This document shows, piece by piece, positions 41,687-50,380 of a stretch of DNA of 64,000 nt. The notes beneath the pieces were generated by a model. It worked only from the letters and a program-made list of their open reading frames with translations, searched no databases and was not told the DNA's origin. Within the stretch, counting starts at the first letter, position 1. Every line of letters starts with the position of its first letter. The stretch is from positions 5,394,001 through 5,458,000 of the forward strand of contig NZ_CP109104.1 of NCBI RefSeq assembly GCF_035917675.1, in the 5' to 3' direction. Source of the DNA: Streptomyces sp. NBC_01775. GTDB lineage: Bacteria > Actinomycetota > Actinomycetes > Streptomycetales > Streptomycetaceae. The translations under genes and the position numbers were made by a program.

Positions 41687-42448
41687 ATGTACGCACCGGA
41701 GCGTCAGCAGGCCATCCTCCGAATCGCGCGGGAGAACGGCCGGGTCGACGTGCTCTCGCTGGCCACCGAGTTCGATGTCACTGCCGAGACGGTGCGCCGC
41801 GATCTCAAGGCCCTCGACCGGGCCGGCCTCGTCCGCCGTGTGCACGGGGGTGCCATCCCCGCCGGGCAGCTCGACTTCGAGCCCGACCTGGCGGCCCGCG
41901 AGTCCGCCGCCACCGACGAGAAGGAGCGCATCGCGCAGACTGCCGTCGAGGAGCTGCCCGCCGAGGGGAGCGTGGTGCTCGACGCGGGCACCACCACCTC
42001 CCGGCTGGCGACGGCCATCCCCCTGGACGCCGCGCTCACAGTCGTCACCCACGCTCTCCCCACGGCGGCCCGGCTCGCCGATCACCCCCGGATCGAGCTG
42101 CATATCGTCGGCGGACGGGTCCGGCACCGCACCCGGGCCGCTGTCGACGCGTGGGCCTTGCGGAACTATGGCGAGATCAAGGCAGATGTACTATTTCTTG
42201 CCACCAACGGCTTCTCCCTCGACGGCGGGCTCACCACCCCCGACCTCGCCGAGGCCGCCGTCAAGCGCACGATCATGGCCGCGGCGCGGCGCGTGGTCCT
42301 CCTGGCGGACTCCACCAAAGCGGGCCAGGAACATTTCGCCCGTTTCGGCGACCTCTCACAAGTCGACCTCCTCATCACCGATACCGGCCTGGGCCCCGAC
42401 GACGCGCGTCTGATCGAGGCGCAGGGCACCTGCGTCAAGCGGGTGTGA
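41687..42448 (+). CDS. fruR: DeoR-family repressor of the fructose operon
   Basis: 253 aa. The N-terminal DeoR helix-turn-helix is in RQQAILRIARENGRVDVLSL and VTAETVRRDLKALDRAGLVR. The phosphosugar-sensing DeoRC domain carries VVLDAGTTTSRLATAIP, KADVLFLATNGFSLDGGLTT and VVLLADSTKAG. It is the first gene of the fruR-fruK-fruA set; its ligand is probably fructose 1-phosphate, inferred from the context. Confidence 0.9.
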   Translation: MYAPERQQAILRIARENGRVDVLSLATEFDVTAETVRRDLKALDRAGLVRRVHGGAIPAGQLDFEPDLAARESAATDEKERIAQTAVEELPAEGSVVLDAGTTTSRLATAIPLDAALTVVTHALPTAARLADHPRIELHIVGGRVRHRTRAAVDAWALRNYGEIKADVLFLATNGFSLDGGLTTPDLAEAAVKRTIMAAARRVVLLADSTKAGQEHFARFGDLSQVDLLITDTGLGPDDARLIEAQGTCVKRV

Positions 42449-42552
42449 GCCGTGGCCGTCATCACCCCCTTTGCCTCCACATCCCTCTGTTCCCTCCATC
42501 CCGCTCACGCCCCTTCTCCCGCACCGCCGAGACCACTGACTGGAACTCCCGT

Positions 42553-43521
42553 ATGACCGTCCTCACCGTTACCCCGAACCCCAGCCTGGACCGCACGTAC
42601 GAGATACCGGTCCTCGGCCGGGGGAATGTGCTGCGGGCCGGCGGCGACCGGGTGGACCCCGGCGGCAAGGGCGTCAACGTGTCCCGCGCGGTGGCCGCCG
42701 CCGGGCACCGCACGGTCGCGGTGCTCCCGCTCGGCGGTCCCGAAGGAGCCCTCCTGGCCCAGCTCCTCGGTGACCTCGGGATCGACGTGGCCGGGGTACC
42801 CGTCCGCGGTTCGACCAGGGTGAACATTTCTCTCGCCGAGCCGGACGGAACCCTCACCAAGATCAACGCGGCCGGCCCCGACCTCGACGGCGACGAGTCC
42901 CGGGCCCTGCTGGACACCGTCGCCGCCGAGGCACTCAGCCACCACGCGTCCTGGCTCGTGTGCTGCGGCAGTCTCCCCCGCGGCCTCGACGACCAGTGGT
43001 ACGCGGCCCTCGTCACCCGAGCCCGCTCGGCAGGCGTGCGCGTGGCCCTCGACACCTCGGGCCCACCGCTCCGTGCGGCCCTCGCCGCACGGCCCGATGT
43101 CGTCAAGCCCAACACCGACGAACTCGCCGAGGCCGTCGGCCGCCCCCTCGCCACCGTCGGCGACGCGATCAAGGCGGCCGAGGACCTGCGGGAGGCAGGC
43201 GCGGGGGCGGTGCTGGCCAGCCTCGGTGCCACGGGACAACTCCTCGTCGACACCACCGGCGCCTACTTCGCCACCGCCCCCGTCGCCTCCGTCCGCAGCG
43301 ATGTCGGCGCGGGCGACGCCTCGCTCGCGGGCTTCCTCGCAGCGGGCGGAGCCCGCGCCGAAGCACTGGTCTCCGCCGTCGCACACGGTGCGGCAGCGGT
43401 GCAGCTGCCAGGCAGCCAGATGCCGAGCCCGGACGACGTCCGTCCGGAAACGGTCACCCTCACCACCCACGTCCCCCTGGACCTCCCCCTGTCCCACAAC
43501 GTCAACGGAGCCGTTCGATGA
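42553..43521 (+). CDS. fruK: 1-phosphofructokinase
   Basis: 322 aa from ATG at 42553. PfkB-family kinase: N-terminal VTVTPNPSLDRTYEIPVL pattern (seen as TVTPNPSLDRTYEIPVLGRG), GGKGVNVSRAVAAAGH, substrate loop VRGSTRVNISLAEPDGTLTK, and the C-terminal anion hole with catalytic Asp in SDVGAGDASLAGFLAAGG. It phosphorylates fructose 1-phosphate, made by FruA, to fructose 1,6-bisphosphate. Its stop overlaps the fruA start (ATGA). Confidence 0.93.
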   Translation: MTVLTVTPNPSLDRTYEIPVLGRGNVLRAGGDRVDPGGKGVNVSRAVAAAGHRTVAVLPLGGPEGALLAQLLGDLGIDVAGVPVRGSTRVNISLAEPDGTLTKINAAGPDLDGDESRALLDTVAAEALSHHASWLVCCGSLPRGLDDQWYAALVTRARSAGVRVALDTSGPPLRAALAARPDVVKPNTDELAEAVGRPLATVGDAIKAAEDLREAGAGAVLASLGATGQLLVDTTGAYFATAPVASVRSDVGAGDASLAGFLAAGGARAEALVSAVAHGAAAVQLPGSQMPSPDDVRPETVTLTTHVPLDLPLSHNVNGAVR

Positions 43522-45638
43522 GCCAGTTGATAACCGCGGAGCTGGTCGATCTCGATCTTTCCGCACCTACCAAGGACGAAGCAGCACGCTCGCTCGCGGA
43601 GCGGATGGTGGCACTCGGCCGTGTCACAGACCTCGACGGCTTCCTCGCCGACGTCGCCGCACGCGAGGCCCAGATGCCGACCGGTCTCGAAGGGGGCATC
43701 GGCATCCCGCACTGCCGCAGCGCCCATGTCACCGAGCCCACCCTGGGCTTCGGGCGAGCGCCCGCGCCCATCGACTTCGGGGCCACCGACGGGCCGGCCG
43801 ATCTCATCTTCCTGATCGCCGCACCGGACGGCGCCGACAGCGACCACCTCAGCATCCTGTCCTCGCTGGCGCGGCACCTCGCGGACCCTGACTTCACCGC
43901 CGCCCTGCGCGCCGTCACCGACCCGGACCGCGCCGCCGCACTCATACGCGGCGAAGCCCCCGCCGCCACCCCTGCCCCGGAACCGACAGCCGAGGCCACC
44001 GAGCCCACTCCGTCGGCCGACACGTCGCAGGAGACCGACGAGACTCCGCCCCGCTCTCCGGCACCGGAAAACGGCCGGCCGGAACCATCGGACCAGCACG
44101 CCGGGGCATCGGAGACCCAGGCCCAGGACACCTCCGGGACCGCCGCTCCTTTCCGGATCGTCGCCGTCACCTCCTGCCCCACGGGCATCGCCCACACCTA
44201 CATGGCCGCCGAATCCCTGGAGCGTGCGGCCGAGGAGAGCGGCCGAGGGGTCGAGATCACCGTCGAGACTCAGGGCTCCGCGGGCTTCGAACGGCTTGCC
44301 CCGGGCCTCATCTCCGCCGCCGACGCTGTGATCTTCGCTCATGATGTGGAAGTACGGGAGCGCGACCGCTTCGCGGGCAAGCCCACCGTCGACGTCGGTG
44401 TGAAGGCTGCCATCAACCGCCCCGCCGAACTCATCGCCGAAGCCCGTGCCAAGGCCGAGCGGGGCGACGTCACCGCCGCCGTTTCGACCACCGCACCCAT
44501 GGACAGCGGCGGGGCACCAGGAGACAGCTTCGGTACCCGGCTGCGCACCTGGCTGATGACCGGCGTCAGCTACATGGTGCCGTTCGTCGCGGCCGGCGGA
44601 CTGCTGATCGCGCTCTCCTTCGCCATCGGCGGCTACGAGATCGCCGACGCCAAGTCCGTCGCCGACCACTTCGTGTGGACCGAGGTCCACAGCTGGGCCG
44701 CGCTCCTCAACCAGGTCGGCGGGCTCGCCTTCAGCTTCCTCGTGCCTGTCCTCGCCGGATACATCGCCTACGGCATGGCGGACCGGCCCGGGCTGGTGCC
44801 CGGCTTCGTGGGCGGCGCGGTCGCCGTGCAGATCGAAGCGGGCTTCCTCGGCGGCCTGGTGGCCGGACTGCTCGCCGGTGCACTGGTCATGGCCATCCAG
44901 AAGGTCAGCATCCCGCCCGTGCTGCGCGGCATCATGCCGGTCGTCGTCATCCCCCTGATCTCCTCGGCGATCGTCGGGGCGCTGATGTTCGTCGTGATCG
45001 GCAAGCCCATCGCCACCGCGCAGAAGGCCATGACCGACTGGCTCGGCGGGCTCACCGGCACCAACGCCATCCTGCTGGGTCTGCTGATCGGCCTGATGAT
45101 GTGCTTCGACCTGGGCGGCCCGGTCAACAAGGTCGCCTATGCCTTCGCCACCGGCGGCATCGCCAGCGCCGACCCCGGCAACGGCAGCCTGATGGTGATG
45201 GCAGCCGCCATGGGCGCCGGAATGGTGCCGCCCCTGGGCATGGCCCTCGCCACGACAGTGCGCGGCGGGCTCTTCACCAAGACCGAGCGGGAGAACGGCA
45301 AGGCCGCCTGGGTGTTGGGCGCCTCCTTCATCACCGAGGGCGCCATCCCGTTCGCCGCCGCCGACCCGCTGCGCGTCATCCCTGCCTCCATGGCGGGCGG
45401 CGCGGTCACCGGTGCGCTCTCGATGGCTTTCGGAAGCACGCTCAGGGCCCCGCACGGCGGCATCTTCGTGGTGCCGCTGATCGGCTCCCCGCTGCTCTAC
45501 CTCGTCGCCATCGCCGCCGGGACCATCGTCACCGCCGGTCTGACCGTGCTGCTCAAGGGCGCCCGCAAAACGGCTGCCAAGCCACAGGGCACAGCCTCTG
45601 AGAAGAGCGAAGAGACACGCGTTCCCACGGCGGCCTGA
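43518..45638 (+). CDS. fruA: PTS fructose transporter, EIIA-EIIB-EIIC fusion
   Basis: 706 aa. EIIA (1-150): phospho-His in GGIGIPHCRSAHV. A Pro/Glu/Thr-rich linker (about 155-210) follows, then EIIB (215-310) with phospho-Cys in VAVTSCPTGIAHTYMAAES, then EIIC (about 340-690) with some nine membrane segments and the conserved FDLGGPVNKVAYAF and ITEGAIPFAAADPLRVI motifs. It takes up fructose and phosphorylates it at C1. Translation is coupled to fruK by the overlapping ATGA. Confidence 0.95.
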   Translation: MSQLITAELVDLDLSAPTKDEAARSLAERMVALGRVTDLDGFLADVAAREAQMPTGLEGGIGIPHCRSAHVTEPTLGFGRAPAPIDFGATDGPADLIFLIAAPDGADSDHLSILSSLARHLADPDFTAALRAVTDPDRAAALIRGEAPAATPAPEPTAEATEPTPSADTSQETDETPPRSPAPENGRPEPSDQHAGASETQAQDTSGTAAPFRIVAVTSCPTGIAHTYMAAESLERAAEESGRGVEITVETQGSAGFERLAPGLISAADAVIFAHDVEVRERDRFAGKPTVDVGVKAAINRPAELIAEARAKAERGDVTAAVSTTAPMDSGGAPGDSFGTRLRTWLMTGVSYMVPFVAAGGLLIALSFAIGGYEIADAKSVADHFVWTEVHSWAALLNQVGGLAFSFLVPVLAGYIAYGMADRPGLVPGFVGGAVAVQIEAGFLGGLVAGLLAGALVMAIQKVSIPPVLRGIMPVVVIPLISSAIVGALMFVVIGKPIATAQKAMTDWLGGLTGTNAILLGLLIGLMMCFDLGGPVNKVAYAFATGGIASADPGNGSLMVMAAAMGAGMVPPLGMALATTVRGGLFTKTERENGKAAWVLGASFITEGAIPFAAADPLRVIPASMAGGAVTGALSMAFGSTLRAPHGGIFVVPLIGSPLLYLVAIAAGTIVTAGLTVLLKGARKTAAKPQGTASEKSEETRVPTAA

Positions 45639-45775
45639 ACCGTCGTCCCCGCCCGGCCCGCCTGGTGGCGGCCCCGTCCTGCGAGTACGGGGCGTCGCCA
45701 GGCCCGCCCGCGCGGACGACCGGCACACCGGCGGGCATCCGCGCCGAACTGGCCGGCCCAGCAGGCCTGCCGAGG

Positions 45776-46894
45776 TCAGTCGGCCGGGCCGTCCTCCGGG
45801 AAGTCCTCGGCGTAAGGATCCGGCGGCACCTCGCCGTAAAGGTCGCGGTACGAGGGGAAGACGCCGCCCGGCCCGTCCACGCCCTCCGCCGCGCGGACTG
45901 CCTTCACCACCGCCCGGGTCACCACGTCGGCCCCCGCCGCCAGCACGTCGTTGAACTCCCCCTCGACCGGTTGCCGTTCCCCCGTCGACAGCGCGAAGAC
46001 GGCGTCCCCGTCGTGCATCAGATGGATCGGACGCACCGCCCGGGCCAGCCCGTCGTGCGCGCTGCCCGCCAGGCGCTGCGCCTGCGGGCGGGTGAGGGAC
46101 GCGTCGGTCGCCACCACCGCCAGCGTCGTGTTGAGGGTCGGCCGCAGCGATCCCGCCGTCCGCCGGCCGGTCTCCTCCCGCGCCTCCGCCAGCAGCATTT
46201 CCGCCTCGGCGTGCTCGTCCTCCGTCGGGATCCGCGGAACGCCACCCGTCAGTTCGCCGTAGAGGGCGCCCGTGGCGGGATCTGTCGCCGAGCCCGCGGC
46301 GTTGAGTGCGACCAGGACGCCGACGACCGCGCCGGAGGGCAGTGTCGTGCTGGCGGTGCCGATTCCGCCCTTGAGCCCGCCGACGACCGCCCCCGTCCCG
46401 GCACCCACACAGCCTTCCGCCACCGGTGCCCCGGGTGCGGTGGCCGCCGCCTCCTCCACCGCTTTCCTGCCCAGACTCGCGTCCGGCCTTGCTTTCCAGC
46501 GGCCCCCGCGCCCCAGATCGAAGATGACCGCCGCCGGCACCACCGGCACCACCTGCGAGGGGTCCGGGCCGACCCGTACGCCGCGGCTCTGTTCCTCCAG
46601 CCAGGCCATCACACCTGAGGCCGCGTCGAGACCGAACGCGCTTCCGCCGCTGAGGACGACGGCGTGGATCCGCTCCACTATGTTCTTCGGATCCAGGGCG
46701 TCGGTCTCGCGGGTGCCCGGCGCCCCACCCCGGGCGTCCACCCCTGCGACGGCGCCGTTCTCGGGGGTCAGCACCACTGTCGTGCCCGTCAGCCAACCGT
46801 CGTCCGTCCGCTGCGCGTGACCCACGCGCAGACCGGGCACGTCGGTCAGCGCGTCCCTCGGAGCACGCGTTCCCTGAGCGTCGTGAGTATCCAT
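45776..46894 (-). CDS. P1 (DmpA-type) family peptidase
   Basis: 372 aa from ATG at 46894. Features of the Ntn-type P1 family: TDVPGLRVGHAQRTDDGWLT, VLSGGSAFGLDAASGVMAWL, GCVGAGTGAVVGGLKGGIGT, and the autocleavage region LNTTLAVVATDASLTRPQAQ, where Thr would become the N-terminal nucleophile. Relatives are aminopeptidases and beta-peptidyl hydrolases. No ribosome site is seen before the ATG, so the message may be leaderless. It is convergent with fruA and divergent from the 65-aa gene at 46942. Confidence 0.88.
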   Translation of the reverse strand: MDTHDAQGTRAPRDALTDVPGLRVGHAQRTDDGWLTGTTVVLTPENGAVAGVDARGGAPGTRETDALDPKNIVERIHAVVLSGGSAFGLDAASGVMAWLEEQSRGVRVGPDPSQVVPVVPAAVIFDLGRGGRWKARPDASLGRKAVEEAAATAPGAPVAEGCVGAGTGAVVGGLKGGIGTASTTLPSGAVVGVLVALNAAGSATDPATGALYGELTGGVPRIPTEDEHAEAEMLLAEAREETGRRTAGSLRPTLNTTLAVVATDASLTRPQAQRLAGSAHDGLARAVRPIHLMHDGDAVFALSTGERQPVEGEFNDVLAAGADVVTRAVVKAVRAAEGVDGPGGVFPSYRDLYGEVPPDPYAEDFPEDGPAD

Positions 46895-46941
46895 GAAGCA
46901 TGGATACCAGGCAGTCGGTTCGGTGGTCGTACGCTTGAGGC

Positions 46942-47139
46942 ATGAGCGTCGATCCGCAGTCCCCCGGCAGGCAGAAGCGGCGGCGGGACGCTGCCGCCTC
47001 GCTGGATTTCGACGACCCGCTGAGCCGGCCGTCATCCGACGACACCGACCAGGGCTGGGGCGAGGGAACGGGCGGCGCCGGGGGCGAGGAGTCGGACCTC
47101 GCGCGCTTTCTCGCCGAGAAGCCGCCCCACCACATCTGA
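46942..47139 (+). CDS. 65-aa conserved hypothetical protein
   Basis: Hydrophilic, low-complexity small protein: MSVDPQSPGRQKRRRDAAAS, LDFDDPLSRPSSDDTDQGWG and the ending SDLARFLAEKPPHHI. It is divergent from the P1 peptidase with 47 bases between the starts. A protein of this form occurs at the same place in other Streptomyces as far as I recall. No function known; the gap to mscL (47140-47413) holds no gene. Confidence 0.65.
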   Translation: MSVDPQSPGRQKRRRDAAASLDFDDPLSRPSSDDTDQGWGEGTGGAGGEESDLARFLAEKPPHHI

Positions 47140-47413
47140 ACCCGGCGCCACGGCAAAGCCTTGCAGCCCCTGCGGCCCCAGGGCCACCGCGCAGCACCAT
47201 CCACCACCCGAAAGCGGCACACCGCCCGGCTCGGACTCAGGCGTGCCACCCGGCTCCGGGGCGCCGCCCCGTGCAGGATTCCCACCCGGCTCAGCCGCCG
47301 CCTCGCCGTCCTCATGAGCCACTCCCACACGGCCCCGAGGCGTGAATACACGGCCGCGACAACCCCGCTCCGCCTGCCGCCTGGCGCTCCGGAGGCCCTC
47401 GGGCGCCCTCGCG

Positions 47414-47980
47414 CTACTTGTCCGTACTGACGCCCCCGTCGCGCTGCCGTGCCACCGACGCGTCCGAGCCGCTCTCGGGCGAGGCGGAGGCCGGTGCGGA
47501 GGCCGGTGTGGAGCCATCGCTCCCGGGCTCGCCGGTGCGCTGCGCGACCAGCACGTCGCGGATCTCCGTGAGCAGCTCGATCTCGGTCTTGGGGACCTCG
47601 ACCGGGCCTGCCTTGGCGGCTTGCCGCTCCTTGTACTTGTTCATGGGCAGGATCATGAGGAAGTAGACGACAGCCGCCGTGATCATGAACGTCAGCGTGG
47701 CGCTGAGGACCGGGCCCCAGTTCAGTACGACGCCCTTTGCCTCGCCGCTGCTGTCGATCGAGCACGGGCCCTTGAGACACGAGTTGTACTTGTCCAGGTC
47801 CTGTGTGCCGACGGCCCCCACCAACGGGTTGATGAACCCCTTGACGACGGCATCCACGATCTTGCTGAAGGCCGTTCCTACGACAACGGCAACGGCCAGC
47901 TCGACCACGTTGCCGCGCATCAGGAACTCCCTGAACCCGGTCAGGATGCCGTTTTTCTCGGGGGTTTTCTCGTTGCTCAA
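47414..47980 (-). CDS. mscL: large-conductance mechanosensitive channel
   Basis: 188 aa from TTG at 47980 (GGAAGAGG upstream), giving (M)SNEKTPEKNGILTGFREFLM. The N-terminal amphipathic helix, TM1 (RGNVVELAVAVVVGTAFSKI with the pore-lining Gly/Ala pattern), a periplasmic loop, TM2 (LTFMITAAVVYFLMILPMNK) and a charged cytoplasmic bundle are complete. The Ser/Pro/Ala-rich C-terminal tail is longer than in E. coli MscL. It opens under hypo-osmotic tension. Confidence 0.93.
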   Translation of the reverse strand: MSNEKTPEKNGILTGFREFLMRGNVVELAVAVVVGTAFSKIVDAVVKGFINPLVGAVGTQDLDKYNSCLKGPCSIDSSGEAKGVVLNWGPVLSATLTFMITAAVVYFLMILPMNKYKERQAAKAGPVEVPKTEIELLTEIRDVLVAQRTGEPGSDGSTPASAPASASPESGSDASVARQRDGGVSTDK

Positions 47981-48127
47981 CGAACTGCCTCTTCCACAAC
48001 CTGACGGTGCTGACGACGACGGGCGGGAAGCGGGTGGCACGCACACCGTGGAACGTGTGCGAACGGCGCTGACGGCATGCGCACCCCCGAGAACAGGGGC
48101 CACAAGGAGGTCGGGAGCGGTCACGGC

Positions 48128-48694
48128 TCAGCACAGCGTCACCGCCAGCCGGGATTCCGCCGCGGCACCCGCGAGGGCCGTCGCCGTCCGCCGGGTCACG
48201 GCAACCACGATCAGCGCACCATCGGCTTCATCGCCCGTGACAGTGTCGCTGGACTTCGGCACCTGGACCACTCGGACACTTCTGGCCACCATCCGTGCCG
48301 AAGCGTTCTTGGATTCGCTCGCCAGCACATCGATCCGGTCGCCAGGGCTCAGCAGACGGACCGTGGCCGCGTCGGAGATCCGGACCGGGGCGGATACCGC
48401 AGCCGGATCCGACGGTTGAGGCGTGACAGATCTCTCACTGGCAGGCCCGCGCCCGTCCGCCCGCCGGGGCTCGCTCTCCCGCGCCGTGCCGCTGTCGGGG
48501 ACGGCGACCGCGATTCCCGCGGCACAGACCGCCAGCCCGGCTGACAGCACCCGCCGCCGGGGGGCCGGCGCGCCTCGGCGGCGCGACCTGCGGCTGCCCC
48601 GTCCCGCCCGCACGGGCGGGAACCCGGGGACAGGCGCGGAGAGGGACGTACGGGACGGAAAAGAGCTTCGGGATCGGGGCACAGCGCTCACCAC
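48128..48694 (-). CDS. SAF-domain (CpaB/RcpC-like) protein
   Basis: 188 aa. An Arg/Pro-rich basic N-terminus (about 45 residues) precedes one membrane segment (VLSAGLAVCAAGIAVAV). The extracellular SAF/RcpC part follows: LLSPGDRIDVLASESKNAS, MVARSVRVVQVPKSSDTV and GALIVVAVTRRTATALAGAA. Such proteins belong to Flp/Tad pilus systems, but no other pilus gene is near, and in Streptomyces this gene stands alone beside mscL. Function unknown. Confidence 0.75.
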   Translation of the reverse strand: MVSAVPRSRSSFPSRTSLSAPVPGFPPVRAGRGSRRSRRRGAPAPRRRVLSAGLAVCAAGIAVAVPDSGTARESEPRRADGRGPASERSVTPQPSDPAAVSAPVRISDAATVRLLSPGDRIDVLASESKNASARMVARSVRVVQVPKSSDTVTGDEADGALIVVAVTRRTATALAGAAAESRLAVTLC

Positions 48695-49035
48695 CAGCCA
48701 TCACAGGTGAAGTACCGCCTGGTCACGGCCTTCTGTGGCTAGATTGCCCTCGCCTGCGAAATCCCGCTGACGGGCCCTGAGATCTGTGGACGGCGTGGCT
48801 TTTGTGGATAACCCCGCCACCCGAACGTGTCCCTCCGCACCCCAGAATGGCCGCTCCACGCCCCACGGGCCCCACGCCTCACCACGGGCCCCCACGCCCC
48901 ACGGGCCCCCACGCCCCGCGGGCTTCCGCCCCATGGACCCCCGCGGTTCACCGCAGCCCGGCCCCCGGCGGCTCGCGAGCCCAGGCCCCAGGCCGCAGGC
49001 CCAAGCGCCCTCAAGCCCCCGACGTCCTGAGAGTC
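48695..49035. other. intergenic region with degenerate repeats
   Basis: No gene seen. The centre (48857-48922) is a GC-rich array of about three copies of a ccccacgggcccccacg unit, which would favour slippage. Confidence 0.5.
48857..48922. repeat. imperfect 17-bp tandem repeats
   Basis: ccccacgggcccccacg units follow one another with small changes between mtnP and the SAF gene; non-coding. Confidence 0.7.
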
Positions 49036-49872
49036 TCAGGGCAGTGTGAAGCCCGGCTCCTGCCCGCCCAGTGCCGCACCGCAGGCGCACTTGCGTTCGT
49101 CGGCGGTGGGCAGTTCGCGCACCGCGTCGAAGAGGACATCGCGCAGGCGGCCCACGTTCTCGCCGAAGACCCGCAGCACCTCCTCGTGGGAGACGCCCTC
49201 GCCGGTCTCCGCCCCCGCGTCCAGATCCGTGACCAGCGCCAGCGAGGAGTAGCACAGCTCCAGCTCCCGGGCCAGGATCGCCTCGGGGTGGCCCGTCATG
49301 CCCACCACCGACCAGCCCTGCGCGGCATGCCAGAGCGACTCGGCGCGCGTGGAGAAGCGAGGGCCCTCGATCACACACATCGCGCCCCCGTCGACCGCTT
49401 CCCAGCCCTGTCCCCGCGCCGCACGCAGGGCAGCCTGGCGGCCCGTCTCGCAGTACGGATCGGCGAAGGTGACGTGGATGACCTGGGGCACGCTGCCGTC
49501 GGGCAGCGGCTCGCCGTCGAAGTAGGTCTGGACCCGCGACTTCGTGCGGTCCACGAGTTGGTCGGGGATCACAAGCGTGCCTGGTCCGTACTGGGGCCGG
49601 AGGCCGCCGACAGCGCAGGGCGCGACGACCTGGCGTACTCCCACGGAGCGCAGCGCCCACAGGTTGGCGCGGTAGTTGATGCGGTTGGGCGGCAGGTGGT
49701 GGCCGCGCCCGTGCCGGGGGAGGAAGGCCACCCGCCGGCCGCCGGTCTCACCAAGGAAGAGGGAGTCGCTCGGAGGTCCGTACGGCGTTTCTACTGTGAC
49801 CTCGGTCACGTCGTCGAGGAAGGAGTAGAAGCCGGATCCGCCGATGACGCCGATCTCTGCCTGTTCGCTCAT
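49036..49872 (-). CDS. mtnP: S-methyl-5'-thioadenosine phosphorylase
   Basis: 278 aa, PNP/MTAP family 2. The phosphate loop IGVIGGSGFYSFLDDV, then FLPRHGRGHHLPPNRINYRA, NLWALRSVGVRQVVAPCAVG, the base/ribose site MCVIEGPRFSTRAESLWHAA and GMTGHPEAILARELELCYSS with VTDLDAG are all present. It splits methylthioadenosine from polyamine synthesis into adenine and methylthioribose 1-phosphate. Use of 6-oxopurine nucleosides is an alternative in some relatives. It ends in a C-x-C motif (RKCACGAAL). Confidence 0.88.
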   Translation of the reverse strand: MSEQAEIGVIGGSGFYSFLDDVTEVTVETPYGPPSDSLFLGETGGRRVAFLPRHGRGHHLPPNRINYRANLWALRSVGVRQVVAPCAVGGLRPQYGPGTLVIPDQLVDRTKSRVQTYFDGEPLPDGSVPQVIHVTFADPYCETGRQAALRAARGQGWEAVDGGAMCVIEGPRFSTRAESLWHAAQGWSVVGMTGHPEAILARELELCYSSLALVTDLDAGAETGEGVSHEEVLRVFGENVGRLRDVLFDAVRELPTADERKCACGAALGGQEPGFTLP

Positions 49873-49938
49873 GCCGTCACCCTAAAGGGGCGCGTAGGCC
49901 CCCCTGGCAGGGGGCCGTGAGGGGCGTCAGGGCCGGTC

Positions 49939-50313
49939 TCAGGCCGACGTGCTCGCCTTCGGAGTGCTCTTGCTCTCACTCTTCCCCGAGGACTTCGACT
50001 CCGAAGAGGAGGAGCTGGACGAGGACGAGTCCGAGGTGGACGAGGAGGACGAGGAATCCGAGCCCTTGGAGTCGCTGTTCTTGGCGGACGAGTCCGAGGA
50101 GGAGCCGGCCGGGGCAGGGCTGCTGCTCGATGAGGAGCTGCGGCTGTCGTTGCGGTAGAAGCCGGAGCCCTTGAAGACGATGCCGACGGCCGAGAAGACC
50201 TTCTTGAGGCGCCCCTCGCAGTTCGGGCACACGGTCAGCGAGTCGTCCGTGAACTTCTGCACCACTTCGAGGCCCTCGCGGCACTCGGTGCACTGGTACT
50301 GGTACGTCGGCAC
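49939..50313 (-). CDS. FmdB-family zinc-ribbon protein with disordered tail (Ruc-like)
   Basis: 124 aa from GTG at 50313, AGGAGGAAG upstream. The N-terminal zinc ribbon is PTYQYQCTECREGLEVVQKF with VCPNCEGRLKKVFSAVGIVF (two C-x-x-C knuckles). From residue 65 on the chain is almost all Ser, Lys, Glu and Asp, clearly unstructured. This matches Rv0991c (Ruc) of M. tuberculosis, a redox-regulated chaperone with a zinc-ribbon head and disordered C-terminus. A CIRCE element overlaps its ribosome site, so heat-shock control by HrcA is expected. The chaperone role here is inferred from the resemblance. Confidence 0.85.
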   Translation of the reverse strand: MPTYQYQCTECREGLEVVQKFTDDSLTVCPNCEGRLKKVFSAVGIVFKGSGFYRNDSRSSSSSSSPAPAGSSSDSSAKNSDSKGSDSSSSSSTSDSSSSSSSSSESKSSGKSESKSTPKASTSA

Positions 50314-50323
50314 GTTCTTCCTC

Positions 50324-50350
50324 CTGGCACTCTCACTCGTTGAGTGCTAA
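50324..50350. promoter_or_regulatory. CIRCE element (HrcA operator)
   Basis: ctggcactc-N9-gagtgctaa: the right arm is the exact consensus, the left arm matches 7 of 9 bases of ttagcactc, and the spacer is 9. It lies directly upstream of the FmdB-family gene and touches its ribosome site. Confidence 0.85.
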
Positions 50351-50380
50351 CGACGGTCCATAGTGCAGTATTCCCGCGCG

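Noticed and set aside
43263..48134. A 1600-codon open frame on the minus strand across fruA, the P1 peptidase region and mscL
   Set aside because: It is an antisense frame kept open by GC bias. It is Gly/Arg/Asp-rich without any domain and runs against several unmistakable genes.
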